This document shows, piece after piece, positions 22,556-33,112 of a stretch of DNA of 64,000 nt. This stretch comes from Zasmidium citrigriseum (taxonomy: Eukaryota; Ascomycota; Dothideomycetes; Mycosphaerellales; Mycosphaerellaceae), in assembly GCA_002786025.1 (NCBI GenBank), contig NHNW01000048.1, forward strand, positions 124,001 to 188,000, given 5' to 3'. The notes beneath the pieces are model-generated. The model searched no databases, was not told where the DNA came from, and was given only the letters and a program-made list of their open reading frames with translations. Within the stretch, counting starts at the first letter, position 1. Each line of letters begins with the position of its first letter. A program made the position numbers and the translations under genes.

Positions 22556-24249
22556 CTAGCTCGAATTTGAATTGTCCGCACACGACCACGGATTCGTGCT
22601 GTCACCCGCGTTCAGAGCATTGATGATCCCCACGATAGATCCATAGGTACCGGCGATGGTCAAGAATGTGCCACCGACAATGATAAACGCACACCAGCCA
22701 ACCATGAACATCCAGGTAATGCCACGATCAGGCCTGCTCCAGTTGTCGTAAAGCCACATGAAACCCATAGGCTGAAGACAGAGCAAAGTACCAAAAGCAG
22801 CACCAGCAAAGGAGACCAATTCGCCGAACACTGGAATCGCCTCAGCCAAGATGTATGATACAATCGTGATGGCGAAAGTGCAGGAGAACCAGACGATCCA
22901 GTGGGTCGGGGTATTGCTGCTGAGATGGCGGGATCCTTTCAAGATCCGAACGAAAATGTATTTGGCGGGAACCTAGAAAGTGTCAGTGCCATAGACGGAC
23001 CAGCAATGATTCGACTTACATGGCTGAGCAAGATCATCGAGGCCAACAGTCCGGGCAATGCAAGGCCATAGCAGATCCTCTTAAACAGAGTCCCAGCAGA
23101 TCCAAGCGCGGGAGAGGCGACGTAAGATCCACAGAAATAGTATACAACAATCCCGATAGCCAGATAGAGAGCCGTCACGATACTCTGACAAATATACATC
23201 GATCTTCCATACTGGCGAGGCTCGCGCATCTCGGAAACGATCGAGAAGAATGCTGGTGTTCCTGCGAAAGCAAAGACGAGTGTTGACAGCGCTGAGAAGG
23301 CGTCGGCTGGGGTGGGATCGGCTGTGATCTTGTAATCAGAGACAAAGACACCAGTTTTGGGCGCATCGGCGGGACGATCCTGCAAGCCGACTGCAATTGT
23401 GAGGACCAAGACTGTGGGTTGTGGTTAGTAACTTGTAATGTAAGATTGGGTGTCACATACTCGAGGAGATGATTCCCACGACACCAACCCACGCCAGCCA
23501 CGAGATGCGATGGAGGGTTTGGATGCTTGAGAAAAGGAAGTCGATGATAGCAGCGACCGCTACAAAGATCGCAGTACAGGCGCCATGGAGAGACAACGCA
23601 TTCAAAGCGATAGAAATGCTGACCATTGCAGATCCAGCAACGAAGATCCAGACTACGTCTTGTTAGCAAGAGTAACCCAACCACCAGCCTGTAGCAACTC
23701 ACATAGACAGAACACTGTTCCCATAATGATATAGCCGGGTCTCCCTGCAATCAGACCTCCAACATCGTCAATGCCGTACACCTCTGGATGGTTGAGCTTG
23801 AAGACGCCGACGATGTAATCCGACCAGGTAGTCATGACTGCGATGGTCATGAGGCAAATGACTCCGGGCACCATGCCGATTGTGTCCTGCATTGCCATCA
23901 GTAGATACCCTTGACAGCTCTTAACTTTCACTTACAAAGACTAGGGGAATACCAAGCACGCCGAGACCTATCTGTGTCTTCAACATGAGAACCACAGCAC
24001 CGGCCCATCCGACCTATTGGTTCAGCAAGTTAGTGTATGCCTCGTCCTAGGATAGTCGGTATATCTTACGGCACGATAATTAGGCCCATTCGAAACATCA
24101 CCAAAGACGGCATCGTTTGTCGCCGATGTCTCAAGATTGGGATCATAGCCATAGGAAAGCCGACGTTTCTCTCCAATTCCGAATGATCCTCGACGGTATT
24201 CATTCACGCCATTGTTGTCCCACACCGCTTTCTGCTCGTCCGCCTGCAT
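22556..24249 (-). CDS. Amino acid permease, Aa_trans (AAAP) family
   Basis: Six exons: 24249-24070, 24013-23936, 23886-23703, 23652-23461, 23411-23020 and 22972-22556, total 480 aa with every junction in frame. ATG 24249 was chosen; the frame upstream starts at TTG. A hydrophilic N-terminus with SFGIGEKRRLSYG precedes about 11 membrane segments, the first reading WAGAVVLMLKTQIGLGVLGIP. This pattern is typical of fungal neutral amino-acid permeases of the Mtr/AVT type (Pfam Aa_trans). It probably imports neutral or aromatic amino acids by proton symport. It lies inside the catabolic cluster but its link to the pathway is unclear. Confidence 0.9.
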
Positions 24250-25005
24250 CTTGACTCCGAATAGTAGGTTTTCGAGATTTCGCGATGTCAACAAAGTGGA
24301 TCAGAAGATGGAAAAGGTCCACATGGTCACGCTGGACGTTACATATAACATCCACGAGGATCAAGGGAGTCAAGGCGATACTACCCTGACAAGCATCTGG
24401 CCCGCGCGCAAGCTTGGACTCCTTCTCCGCATGGAAGTCGTATCTGTGTAGCGCGAAGGATGGGGTCCACCCAATCGCGTGACTTTGTGACACATCTCGT
24501 CGCGTGCGATACCCCAGATTCGATATGAGATCTGCAACGGAAGGTTACTGCGAGCGTCGGATCGCGAGCCGGTGTGTTCCTGGAGGGCAAGGCATAGAGC
24601 GGAAGCGAGATAAGCTAGATATCGGGAACGCTTTCCGGTACTGGATGAGGTCCGTATCGAAGACCATGCTCACGTTGCCTTATACATCTTCTGCCGTGTA
24701 CAGCTCGAGAGGAAAGATCCCAAGTTGACTGCGAGCTGTGCAGTCGAGAACATGGACTGGTTGACGCAGGCCGTTCCAGAAGGCGCCACCTCTTGAAGAA
24801 AGCAATGAGGGAAGCAAATCGATGACCGACTTCCAATTGAGGACCCCCTTGGCAATCACATGAATGCCGAGATCAAGATGAAGTGAATGGAAACGACGCA
24901 GTCCTGTATTCTGTCCCTACTAACAACAATCAGCTACGGATCCACGTTTGAGACTCAGCGATGCAATGTGCCACCTTTTCCGAGCATACTGCCAGATATC
25001 CCACT
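24250..25005. other. Intergenic region
   Basis: 756 bp between the start of the permease and the stop of the SDR gene. It should include the permease promoter. Open frames here are short, overlapping and motif-free. Nothing recognised. Confidence 0.35.
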
Positions 25006-25931
25006 TCACTGCACAAGACCAATCGTGAGGAAGTTCGGATCTTTCTCTACCTTATCCTTCAGCTCGGCTAGCTCACGAGCATCCCAATTGCTCCAGACCA
25101 TGCGGCCATGCAGAAAGAATGCCTCCGACGTTGCAAGCCAAACTGCAAAGTGCCCAGGGAGCTCAATCTGGTCCCACTCGAACTTGTCCTTGAGATCCAG
25201 CGAAGCGGCCTTTTCTGTGTAGAGTGCGCCTGGATGATATGACTGCATTGTGATCTCAGCCGGATCCAGCTCCTTGGCGAGGTGATAAAACATCTGTGTC
25301 ACGGCCGCCTTGCTGGGCCCGTAGCCGACTTGCCCAGGCAAGACAAAGCACGCTGCCAGAGACGTGACATTGATGATGATCTTGCGACCACCGGACGGAA
25401 CTGGCAGCTTCGAGTATGTTTGTACAAGATTGAAAGCTGCCACAACATTCGTGTCGAAGATTGCCTGAACATCCTCCACCGAGACATCCAGGTTGCTGAC
25501 GCCAAATTGAGATTCCGTTGTTGCGGCGCTGAGTACTAGGACATCGATGTCCGCGACCTCTTTCAGGATTGTCCTAATTTGAGCGTGATCTGTGATAGAG
25601 ACTTCGTACAGGACAACCTCGAGGTCAGGGTAGGTGGATTCGAGTTCCGACTTTGCCTTTGCTTGCGGGCCTGGGGACCGTGAGAGGATGACGATACGAC
25701 GTACACCTGTCTCGGCGAAAGACTTCGCAATGGAGAAGCCAACTGAGATAAAGGTTAGAGATCAAAAGATTATGGTAGGTGCCCTGCGAGATGACACTTA
25801 CCTCCGGTTGCACCAGCAGTGATCACTACTGTCTTTCCCTTTCCATCAAAGCCGGATTTCTTTGGGTCAATGTGCTCGTACGTCTTCGAGTGCCATGTCT
25901 TGACCGGTCGGGGCAGTTCGTCAAAACCCAT
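25006..25931 (-). CDS. Short-chain dehydrogenase/reductase (SDR)
   Basis: Exons 25931-25802 and 25742-25006 (intron gtaagt..tcag) give 288 aa. Rossmann motif TAGATGVG (variant of TGxxxGxG), LSAA in place of NNAG, catalytic Ser in INVTSLA and YGPSK for Tyr and Lys. The first 30 residues (PRPVKTWHSKTYEHIDP) are typical of a fungal SDR subgroup. It oxidises an alcohol or reduces a carbonyl with NAD(P). It is the last gene of the catabolic cluster, divergent from the heme-synthesis gene. In the B6 model it could be the pyridoxal 4-dehydrogenase step, since that enzyme is an SDR. Substrate unproven. Confidence 0.9.
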
Positions 25932-26731
25932 GGTCGGCTTGAAGGTTCAAGAATCTTGTCAGATTATGAAGATTGAACTTGATCGACTGTCACAGTGGTA
26001 TCCCTCGAGAATGAGATTCCTCGATGCAGAGGAGAAAGGTCAACATTATGGTTCCGACACATCCAATAAATAGTTGGCGAAGATCCCATGGATGTCGATG
26101 ATGGCCTCCATCTTGTCATAGCATTTGTCTCCGAGCCCCGTCTACTGTTGACCGTATGAGGGAAGCGGTCGAGTCCTTAGGCTATTCAAGTTGAAGCAAT
26201 CTCCGGTGGATTAATAAGGCTGTCGACGCACAGACCATTTGAGGAAAGTTTGTCTCCGGCCACCGCTTTGCTGTCGCCATCAGGTATCTTCGACCGTGAT
26301 CATCGCCTATCCTGCCACTTGCATCCAGCAAAGGCCTCCGATGAGTTCTAGCGCAAGAAGTCTCGTGACCGGATACAAGAGCTGCCGCCATTGATAAGAA
26401 AGATGCAGTCTCGTGGCAGTCGGCCTGGGCGGGCCATCCGCCGCTGCGTGGTGGCTTCGGTCCTCATGTCCATCTCTTGTCCTCACTCCCCGCGCGTAAG
26501 ATTCTTTCAAGATGTGGGATCGATGGCGGGATAAGATAAAAGGTTGGAGAGGGCAGGAAACATCTCAGCGACAAGTTCCAAGAAGACCGCTTGCCGCTTT
26601 GGGAGCGGCCGCAAATACCCGAACTCGGCCGCTCCTGCTAGCGAAAATATGAAGTGGAACGACATTGACGGCAAGTCCGCCTTCACCCACTGAACAAGAA
26701 GATCCAATTGGGAAACTCTCGAGAACACAAG
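25932..26731. promoter_or_regulatory. Divergent region between SDR and porphobilinogen deaminase
   Basis: 800 bp between ATG 25931 (minus) and ATG 26732 (plus). It probably marks the right border of the catabolic cluster. No gene, repeat or clear element seen. Confidence 0.4.
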
Positions 26732-27776
26732 ATGGCTCAGAATTCGACTGGCTCCAGGCCGGTCCGTATCGGCACCCGCAAGTCAAACATGGCCGTCATT
26801 CAGGCCGAGAGCATACGGGCCAGCTTGCAACAGCTCGCACCAGAACTCACTTTCGAACTTCGGGCATTGCCCGTCATTGGAGACAAAGACCAGACCACGG
26901 CACTGTATAGCTTTGGCGACAAGAGCTTATGGACGTCGGAGTTGGAGGAGCTGCTTACTTCCGATCAACTCGATTTGATCGTGCACTGCCTCAAGGGTAA
27001 CGTCAGGCCGGGAATAGGCATCAGCGTTCTTCACTAATCAAGGAACAGACATGCCAACCAGACTTCCTGATACTTGCGACTTGGCAGCCATTCCCGCTCG
27101 AGATGACCCGCGCGATGCTCTGGTAGTCAAGAAGGGTCTTCCGTACACCAACTTGAGTTCCCTGCCTGAGGGAGCTGTTGTCGGGACATCCTCCTTGAGA
27201 CGAATGGCACAGCTCCGTCGTAGATTCCCGCATTTGAAGTTCGCCAGTCTGCGTGGAAATGTGGAGACGAGACTGCGGAAAGTCGACGATCCGCAAGGTA
27301 AGTATACTTGCATGGTAATCTCAGCGGCCGGTCTGGTGCGAGTGGGACTTGCAGATCGAATTACGCAATACCTGGGTACCAAAGATGGTGGAATCATGCA
27401 TGCAGTCGGTCAAGGAGCCCTGGGGTTGGAGATTCGAAAAGGCGATGAGCAGACGCTGACACTGTTGAATAAGCTGGCCGACGAGAAGTCTACCCTTGCT
27501 TGTCTCGCAGAGCGCTCTTTGCTACGAACTTTGGAAGGTGGCTGCAGCGTTCCGATCGGTGTCGAGACTGAGTGGGTCGACAAGTCGACTCTCCAAATGT
27601 CGGCGATCGTTGTCAGCATCGATGGTACGGAGAGTGTGGAGGACATCCTCCAGAAACCCGTGAAAACGAATCACGAGGCAGAAGATTTTGGCCGTGAACT
27701 TGCAACGAAGTTGCTAGATGCGGGTGCGGGGGCCATTCTGCAAGCCATCAAGCAAGACAGGCCTTTGAAGGAGTAG
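26732..27776 (+). CDS. hem3: Porphobilinogen deaminase (hydroxymethylbilane synthase)
   Basis: Exons 26732-26996 and 27049-27776 (intron gtaacg..acag) give 330 aa. It joins four porphobilinogens into hydroxymethylbilane in the cytosol, the third step of heme synthesis. Visible: IGTRKSNMAVIQ at the N-terminus, TSSLRR and SLRGNVETRL for substrate and cofactor binding, and GGCSVPIG whose Cys (near residue 254) carries the dipyrromethane cofactor. The usual HSLKDMPT loop reads HCLKDMPT, a Ser-to-Cys change. The Asp of the loop is kept, so the enzyme should work. A core housekeeping gene. Confidence 0.96.
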
Positions 27777-27804
27777 CACAGGCTGGTAGCGAGACTGTCC
27801 ACTT

Positions 27805-28902
27805 TCAACTTGAGCGAATCCATTCCTTCTTCAACAGTCGATAAGTTTCCATCTGGTGCGCTAAGCCCGCAAACATTGCAGGATCATCATGGAACTCATC
27901 GACGTTGAAGCACATCCCAACAGAAAATAGCAGCTGCCACATACGGCCAATCTGCGCTTCAAGGAGCAGGTGATCCTCAGTATCCTCTAGCGCCAGAACC
28001 ATGCCCAACTTTTTCATCTCCTCAAGATATGACCTGCAAAACGACCGCTGCTCTTCGACATCCGGAGCTCCGTATCCAGTCAGGTTGGTTTCTGTGTTAC
28101 TCCAGCAACACATGCGCTCATTGAAGTGACCTCCGATGTCGACGCCGCGGTAGCTGTAAGTGCATGTCTCGTAGTCAATGAGAACGACTCGACATTCGCT
28201 TTCGTAGTTCTTGACCAAGACATTGAGAAAGTTGTCGTCGGCCACTGCGATTGTGGGTTTGCACTGATGTTTCTCGAATAGACTCGATGCCCAGTCCAGC
28301 TCTTGAGGCCAGTCCATCTCTTGCATCTGGGTTGCAAGCTTGGTAGCTTCTGCAGAATCGAATCTCAGTAAGTCTTTTATCATTCCATGCTTCTTCGCAC
28401 TCGCAAGATCTTTCAAATCCTGCACAACCAGCTCGAAGTTCCTCTTAAACGGCAGCTGAAGTGAGTGCAGCCTTGCATAACTCCTTGCCAGATCCCGTCT
28501 GATCAAGTCATCCGCAGCTTCAGCAGCCGTGAGTGAGTGTGCATCAATGTACTCTTCCAATCGTCCGCCTGAAAATATCCCATGCACTTTTGGTCCCCAT
28601 CCTCGACGGCCCATCTCGTAGTAAATCAAGGCTTGCTCCGCGGCAGACAGGGTTGTGTTGTTTGCAAGAGGTTCTTGGTGAAAGTTCTCCGTCCCGAGTC
28701 CAAAGTGCCGAATCAGAATTGAGGACGGCTCTTTCTGGGCGGTGGTAGTACGGGTGAGGAGATGCAAGCGATTGACGAAGCCGCCGGTGATTTTCGTAAG
28801 CTTTACGTCTTTTAATTCTGTGGAGGGCCACTCGGTGTCGAAGTAACCCGAAATCAGCTTCAAGGCCTTGGCCGCAGTGAAATCATCTGGCCGGGTCGGC
28901 AT
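27805..28902 (-). CDS. Choline/ethanolamine-kinase-like phosphotransferase
   Basis: Single exon, 365 aa from ATG 28902; the longer frame begins with GTG at 28935. The C-terminal half has LIDYETCTYSYRGVDIGGHF, matching the conserved IDFEY..NYRGFDIGNHF block of choline and ethanolamine kinases. The catalytic loop, HNDxxxGN in that family, reads VADDNFLN, so Asp and Asn are kept but the His is Val. It probably phosphorylates an amino alcohol or related small molecule with ATP. It could also be a member of the wider APH family with a different substrate. The stop lies 28 bp from the end of the deaminase gene (convergent). Confidence 0.82.
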   Translation of the reverse strand: MPTRPDDFTAAKALKLISGYFDTEWPSTELKDVKLTKITGGFVNRLHLLTRTTTAQKEPSSILIRHFGLGTENFHQEPLANNTTLSAAEQALIYYEMGRRGWGPKVHGIFSGGRLEEYIDAHSLTAAEAADDLIRRDLARSYARLHSLQLPFKRNFELVVQDLKDLASAKKHGMIKDLLRFDSAEATKLATQMQEMDWPQELDWASSLFEKHQCKPTIAVADDNFLNVLVKNYESECRVVLIDYETCTYSYRGVDIGGHFNERMCCWSNTETNLTGYGAPDVEEQRSFCRSYLEEMKKLGMVLALEDTEDHLLLEAQIGRMWQLLFSVGMCFNVDEFHDDPAMFAGLAHQMETYRLLKKEWIRSS

Positions 28903-29593
28903 TCTGCAAATATGTGTTCCGACACGAATTTGCACATGTTGATGAATTTTGTTTGTTCACTTTCCGCAAGTGAATCATAAGTTGTGGAGGGCTTGGCTTT
29001 CACTTACGTCTTTGTGCATGTGATAAACAGCGCTAGTACGTAAGCGCGAGCGGGAAGCCTTACAGACAAACCTTATTCACTGTATCCTAGTCAAGGACCG
29101 ATGAAAGACCCTAGCGAGTACGTTAACGATGCTGGCTATACCTCAAGCTTCTCTATCTTGGGAAGACACAGAACTCAATGTTTTGACCTGGTCAGATCAA
29201 AGAATCTCTCGCAAACTCACGGCAGCAACGTAGATAGATACCTCCTGGATTCGGCGTTATTGAGGTTAGGAGAGCGGTCAGATATTGCGATAACAGCATA
29301 GAATGTCAAGAATCTTGTTATTGGCTATCATGGCGAGAGTGAAGGAGAAGGCTTGGCGTTGGCGCCTGCTCACTTGAGACGTGGAAGTCACATGTTAGCG
29401 TCACAGTGCCTGCCATGTGCAATGCCTAGCCAATGGCGGCTACCCAATACCGAAAGTGAGGAAAGTGCGCTAACGACTCTCCTTCACTTCGACTTCTTCT
29501 GATCTTATAAATTTGCATCTGACACACTTTCTTTCAACAACAACACCACTCAGTCACTGATCACAAATACCGCAAACAAGTCACGAGGGCACA
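28903..29593. promoter_or_regulatory. Divergent region, kinase-like gene / orphan gene
   Basis: 691 bp between divergent ATGs. A TATA-like box lies at 29506, and a CAA/CT-rich leader runs from about 29535 to the ATG at 29594. The 66-codon frame at 29101-29301 shows no recognisable feature. Confidence 0.4.
29506..29512 (+). promoter_or_regulatory. TATA-like box
   Basis: TATAAAT 82 bp before ATG 29594, followed by a CAACAACAAC-rich leader. Position and context suit a strong fungal promoter. Confidence 0.5.
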
Positions 29594-31090
29594 ATGCCAC
29601 CGCAGCTGATGGACATCTTCCCGGACATGAGTCCACAGGATTTTAATGCCTACTCATTCGAGATCAATACGGGCACCAGCTTCGTTCGCACTCCAATGCC
29701 AGAGGCTGTCAGTATCGCAGGAACGCCGACTCAGGCCAATACTGGTCTGGTCCCTGCGTTGTTCCGCAGCAACGACTCCTTCAACTACGTGATGCCTGAG
29801 TTCAACAAGGACAGCCTTTTCGCCACCCAAGTGAAGCCTGCAGCCGAGACTGGCATCGTTTCTGCACTCGAGCACCACCGCAGCACCTACAGCTCGAGTA
29901 ATCCAAGCCCAGCGATCATCGAGCACGACAGCGTCGACACCAACTCAACCAAGCCTCCAAGCGATACCAAACGCAAGGCACCCGCCACTCTTGAGTGGTG
30001 GAACGAGAAGCCTGCCGTCGAGCTTGCGAAGCCTGCAGCCGAAGAGACCAACAGCCTCGTCGTCAAGTTGCCGAAGCCTGCAGCCGACATCACCCCACCA
30101 ACAACTACGTCCAAGATCATTCGTCAGCCAAACAAGAAACCAAAGTCCAGAGGTCGCAGTAACGGTGACAAGAGCTCCGAGAGCATCAAGGCCCTTCGAG
30201 CCCAAGCAGAAGATGGCGATATCGAGGCCGCCCTGAGGCTGGGCTGGGGCATTGATCGCCTCACGGAAATCTTCAACCGCAATAAGGCAGCGAGAGGTGA
30301 GGTGGTGCAACCAGGACAGGCAATCGATGATTGGGATCTCGTGGCTCGTATCAACCAGAGACAGAAGAATCAGGCGGATAGTCAGAAGAAGCGACAGGAG
30401 AAGCTGCGGGTGCTAGCAGAAGCAGGAGATATGGAGGCAGCGAGGAAGTTGAAGTGGGGAAAGCGGACAATGGCGAAGAGATTTCCGAGCATCAATACCG
30501 ATGAGAATGCACACCAGAGCCGTGAGGCCACCGAAGAGATCGAGTCTGGAATGTCTGGTTCCAGGAGCCCAGCCGAGCCATTCGATTTCGCCAAGGAGCG
30601 CGGACAGATGCGCAGCATCAACGACATCGTACGTCGCGGAGTCGTCAATGGAATGCAGCCAGCCGCGTCTCAGCGTATGGCTGCTCCAGCGCCACAGTAC
30701 CCAATCTCAGATCCTGTAGGATTCGATCCGGAGCGTGCCCTTCAGCACGAGTACGACGCCATCAAGGAGCAAGTTGCTACAGCCAAGGAACAGGTGATAC
30801 TCTTCGAAGCACACTTCGAGACCATCAAGAAGAAGTTGCAGGAGATCCAAGCGAACAAGAACAAGAAGAAGCGCAAGACGACGATCAAGATCGAGAAGGA
30901 CGTCCCTAAGACCCTGATCCATCACAAGAAAGCTCGGAAGCCTCGTCCAAGCAACTTCCCGATCGAGCCTGTCGAGGACAACGCCAACAATGAGATGCCA
31001 GTCTACCGTCCAGGAGGCCCAGTCGTTCCCGTCGAGCAGGGCGTGGCTGGTGGTTTCCAGGTCTACCGGCCTTCTGTCCCAGCATTCTGA
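29594..31090 (+). CDS. Orphan protein with internal repeats, probably nuclear
   Basis: Single exon, 498 aa, not recognised. Mostly low-complexity and charged. Four KPA(A/V)E-like repeats lie at about residues 81-85, 139-143, 146-150 and 161-165. A 27-residue element occurs twice, exactly 70 residues apart (201-227 and 271-297), with the shared pattern LRxxAExGDxEAAxxLxWG. A predicted coiled coil covers about 380-420 and is followed by a basic cluster KNKKKRKTT that looks like a nuclear localisation signal. The end has two VYRP repeats. The paired element could be a small helix-turn DNA- or protein-binding module; this is a guess. TATA-like box and CAA-rich leader suggest high expression. Confidence 0.8.
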   Translation: MPPQLMDIFPDMSPQDFNAYSFEINTGTSFVRTPMPEAVSIAGTPTQANTGLVPALFRSNDSFNYVMPEFNKDSLFATQVKPAAETGIVSALEHHRSTYSSSNPSPAIIEHDSVDTNSTKPPSDTKRKAPATLEWWNEKPAVELAKPAAEETNSLVVKLPKPAADITPPTTTSKIIRQPNKKPKSRGRSNGDKSSESIKALRAQAEDGDIEAALRLGWGIDRLTEIFNRNKAARGEVVQPGQAIDDWDLVARINQRQKNQADSQKKRQEKLRVLAEAGDMEAARKLKWGKRTMAKRFPSINTDENAHQSREATEEIESGMSGSRSPAEPFDFAKERGQMRSINDIVRRGVVNGMQPAASQRMAAPAPQYPISDPVGFDPERALQHEYDAIKEQVATAKEQVILFEAHFETIKKKLQEIQANKNKKKRKTTIKIEKDVPKTLIHHKKARKPRPSNFPIEPVEDNANNEMPVYRPGGPVVPVEQGVAGGFQVYRPSVPAF

Positions 31091-31296
31091 TTCTTGACAA
31101 GTCAAGGATCCAGAATACCACCACCTACATCACGAGTCAGAACGAGCTCTACGATCGAGAAGCATGTCTTCAAATCAGCTCAAAATGTACGATAGTGTAT
31201 ATCTATAGCGATATGAGCTTCTTCATGGGATATGAAGTCAACGAGAGAAACGAGAAAATCTGGCTTTGACCAACCAAAACTTCTCTCACTTTCCTT

Positions 31297-33112
31297 TTAC
31301 TCAACCTTTTCAACCGTGACAACAGCCTCTTTCTCCACAGGCTCCTCTCTGATTCGATCCTCATCCAGCACTTCAGCAACCTTTCTGCCCTTGCGGCCGA
31401 TATGCCACCAAGGCATCTCGAACACGGCATTGACGCTCTCGAGTGACATGCCTGAAAGCTCTGGTAAGAAGAACCACGACCAGACAGCGCCGAGCAAGAT
31501 GACGGCGGAAAAGAAGAACATGGTGCCGCCGTTGGTGAGGCCGAGGAACATGGCGGGCACGGCTTTGGAGTTGCCGTATTGGTTGACGAAGTGGAAGCTA
31601 TACAGATTCAGTATGATGGTTAGAGATGGGAGATTGTAGTACGTACGTCATGGCGAAAGATGCACCTATTGCGCGGAGACGAAGAGGGTATATCTCCGCG
31701 TTGACGAGATACTGACAAGAGTTCCAGCCTAGAGCGAAGCCGAAGCCAGAGAGGTAGACTGCCAGTCGTTAGCACCTGGCAAAAGCATCGCTGATTTGAA
31801 GCTTACTCATGACAATAGCCCCCATTCCAGCACTTTTCTGACTTGCCGTCTGCACAGCATCTTCATCACCAGCCGAAGAGTCGATGGTCAAGAAGATCGC
31901 CATGTACAGCATTGCAATGGATTGCAGCGAGATTCCGAAAAGTAACGACCTCTTGCGTCCGATGAAGTCGATCAGGAAGAAGGCACATCCCGTTGCAGAA
32001 ATGAACTTGACGAGACCGAAGATCGCCGTGGCGAAAAGCTTCTCCTGAGATCCTGAGATGCCGACCATGGCGAAGTATTCAACGGCGTAGATGGTAACGC
32101 TGTTCGATCCGCTCCACTGGCTGAGAAGTTGCGTCATGACTGATAGCATGAGTCTGTAGCGGTTTGCCGGAATGGTGAACAGCTCGCGGAGTGGGCCAAA
32201 CCATGTAGTTCCTAGAGTTGCTTCTCTTTCGCGTTCAAGCTCATCTGTTACACCGCGAAGCTCGCCAACGACATATGGGTGGTCGATGGGAAGGTTTCGG
32301 ATCTTGGATAGACAGGAGGCGGCAGCTTCGGGCTTGCCAACTTTGAGCAACCAACGTGGACTCTCTACGCAGCCGAATGACAGTATGATGATGGTGACTG
32401 CGACGTAGATGTGGAGCAGTGTTGGCACGACCCATTGAAGTTGCGTGTTGCCGCTGATGTGAATGCTTGATCCGTAGGCTGCGAAGTAGGCGCTTGGAAT
32501 GAGTCAGTAGTAGGCCTGTGCAGAAGTGAGGGAGCGACTTACAGCATGGTGCCAAAGTAGACGGAGCCCGAGAAGAAGCAAACACACAGACCTCTGACAT
32601 ATCGAGGTGCAATCTCAGCCAGATAGGTAGGCCCGACAACCACAGTCTGGCCAATTCCGATACCAGCAATGAAACGACCAGCATAGAGAAGGCCAAGACT
32701 ACCATTTGCGGCCGAGCTGAGGTACATGGCAATTCCAATGATCCAGACAACGCAAAGCTCTCGAGTAGCCCAGAGTCGTCCAAGCTTGTCGGTAAGATAG
32801 AACCCAATCAAGGCGCCAAGGATGGATCCCATCTGAACCATGGATGTGATATTCGACAACTCATTAGCCTGTTGCTCTTTGGTCTTGGAAGGATCCTTCA
32901 GCTTGAACTGGCGAGAGAAACTGAGGAGTGAGGCAGTCGTCCCTGTTAGGCCCTCGTCGATGCCGCGAGAGGCGCCCATCAGGCCGAACGCTGGAATCGC
33001 CGTCAGTACACGATCGCTAAATACAGGAAATTTCAATCGTACCAAAGACCATGTACCATAGTCTCCAATTGATGATCTCCCTTGGAGCGCCCTGCAAGCG
33101 TTTGGTGAACAT
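31297..33112 (-). CDS. MFS sugar transporter
   Basis: Five exons: 33112-33043, 32990-32543, 32492-31807, 31758-31647 and 31597-31297, total 538 aa. Twelve-TM sugar porter family signatures: DKLGRLWATR after TM2, GRFIAGIGIG in TM4, ESPRWLLKVGK at the central loop, FIGRKR after TM8 and LPELSGMSLE (variant of PETKGLSLE) after TM12. It imports a hexose, polyol or related compound by proton symport. A CGG-N6-CCG palindrome lies 227 bp upstream of its ATG, identical to one in front of the neighbouring aconitase and regulator genes. That suggests co-regulation. Substrate unknown. Confidence 0.93.
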
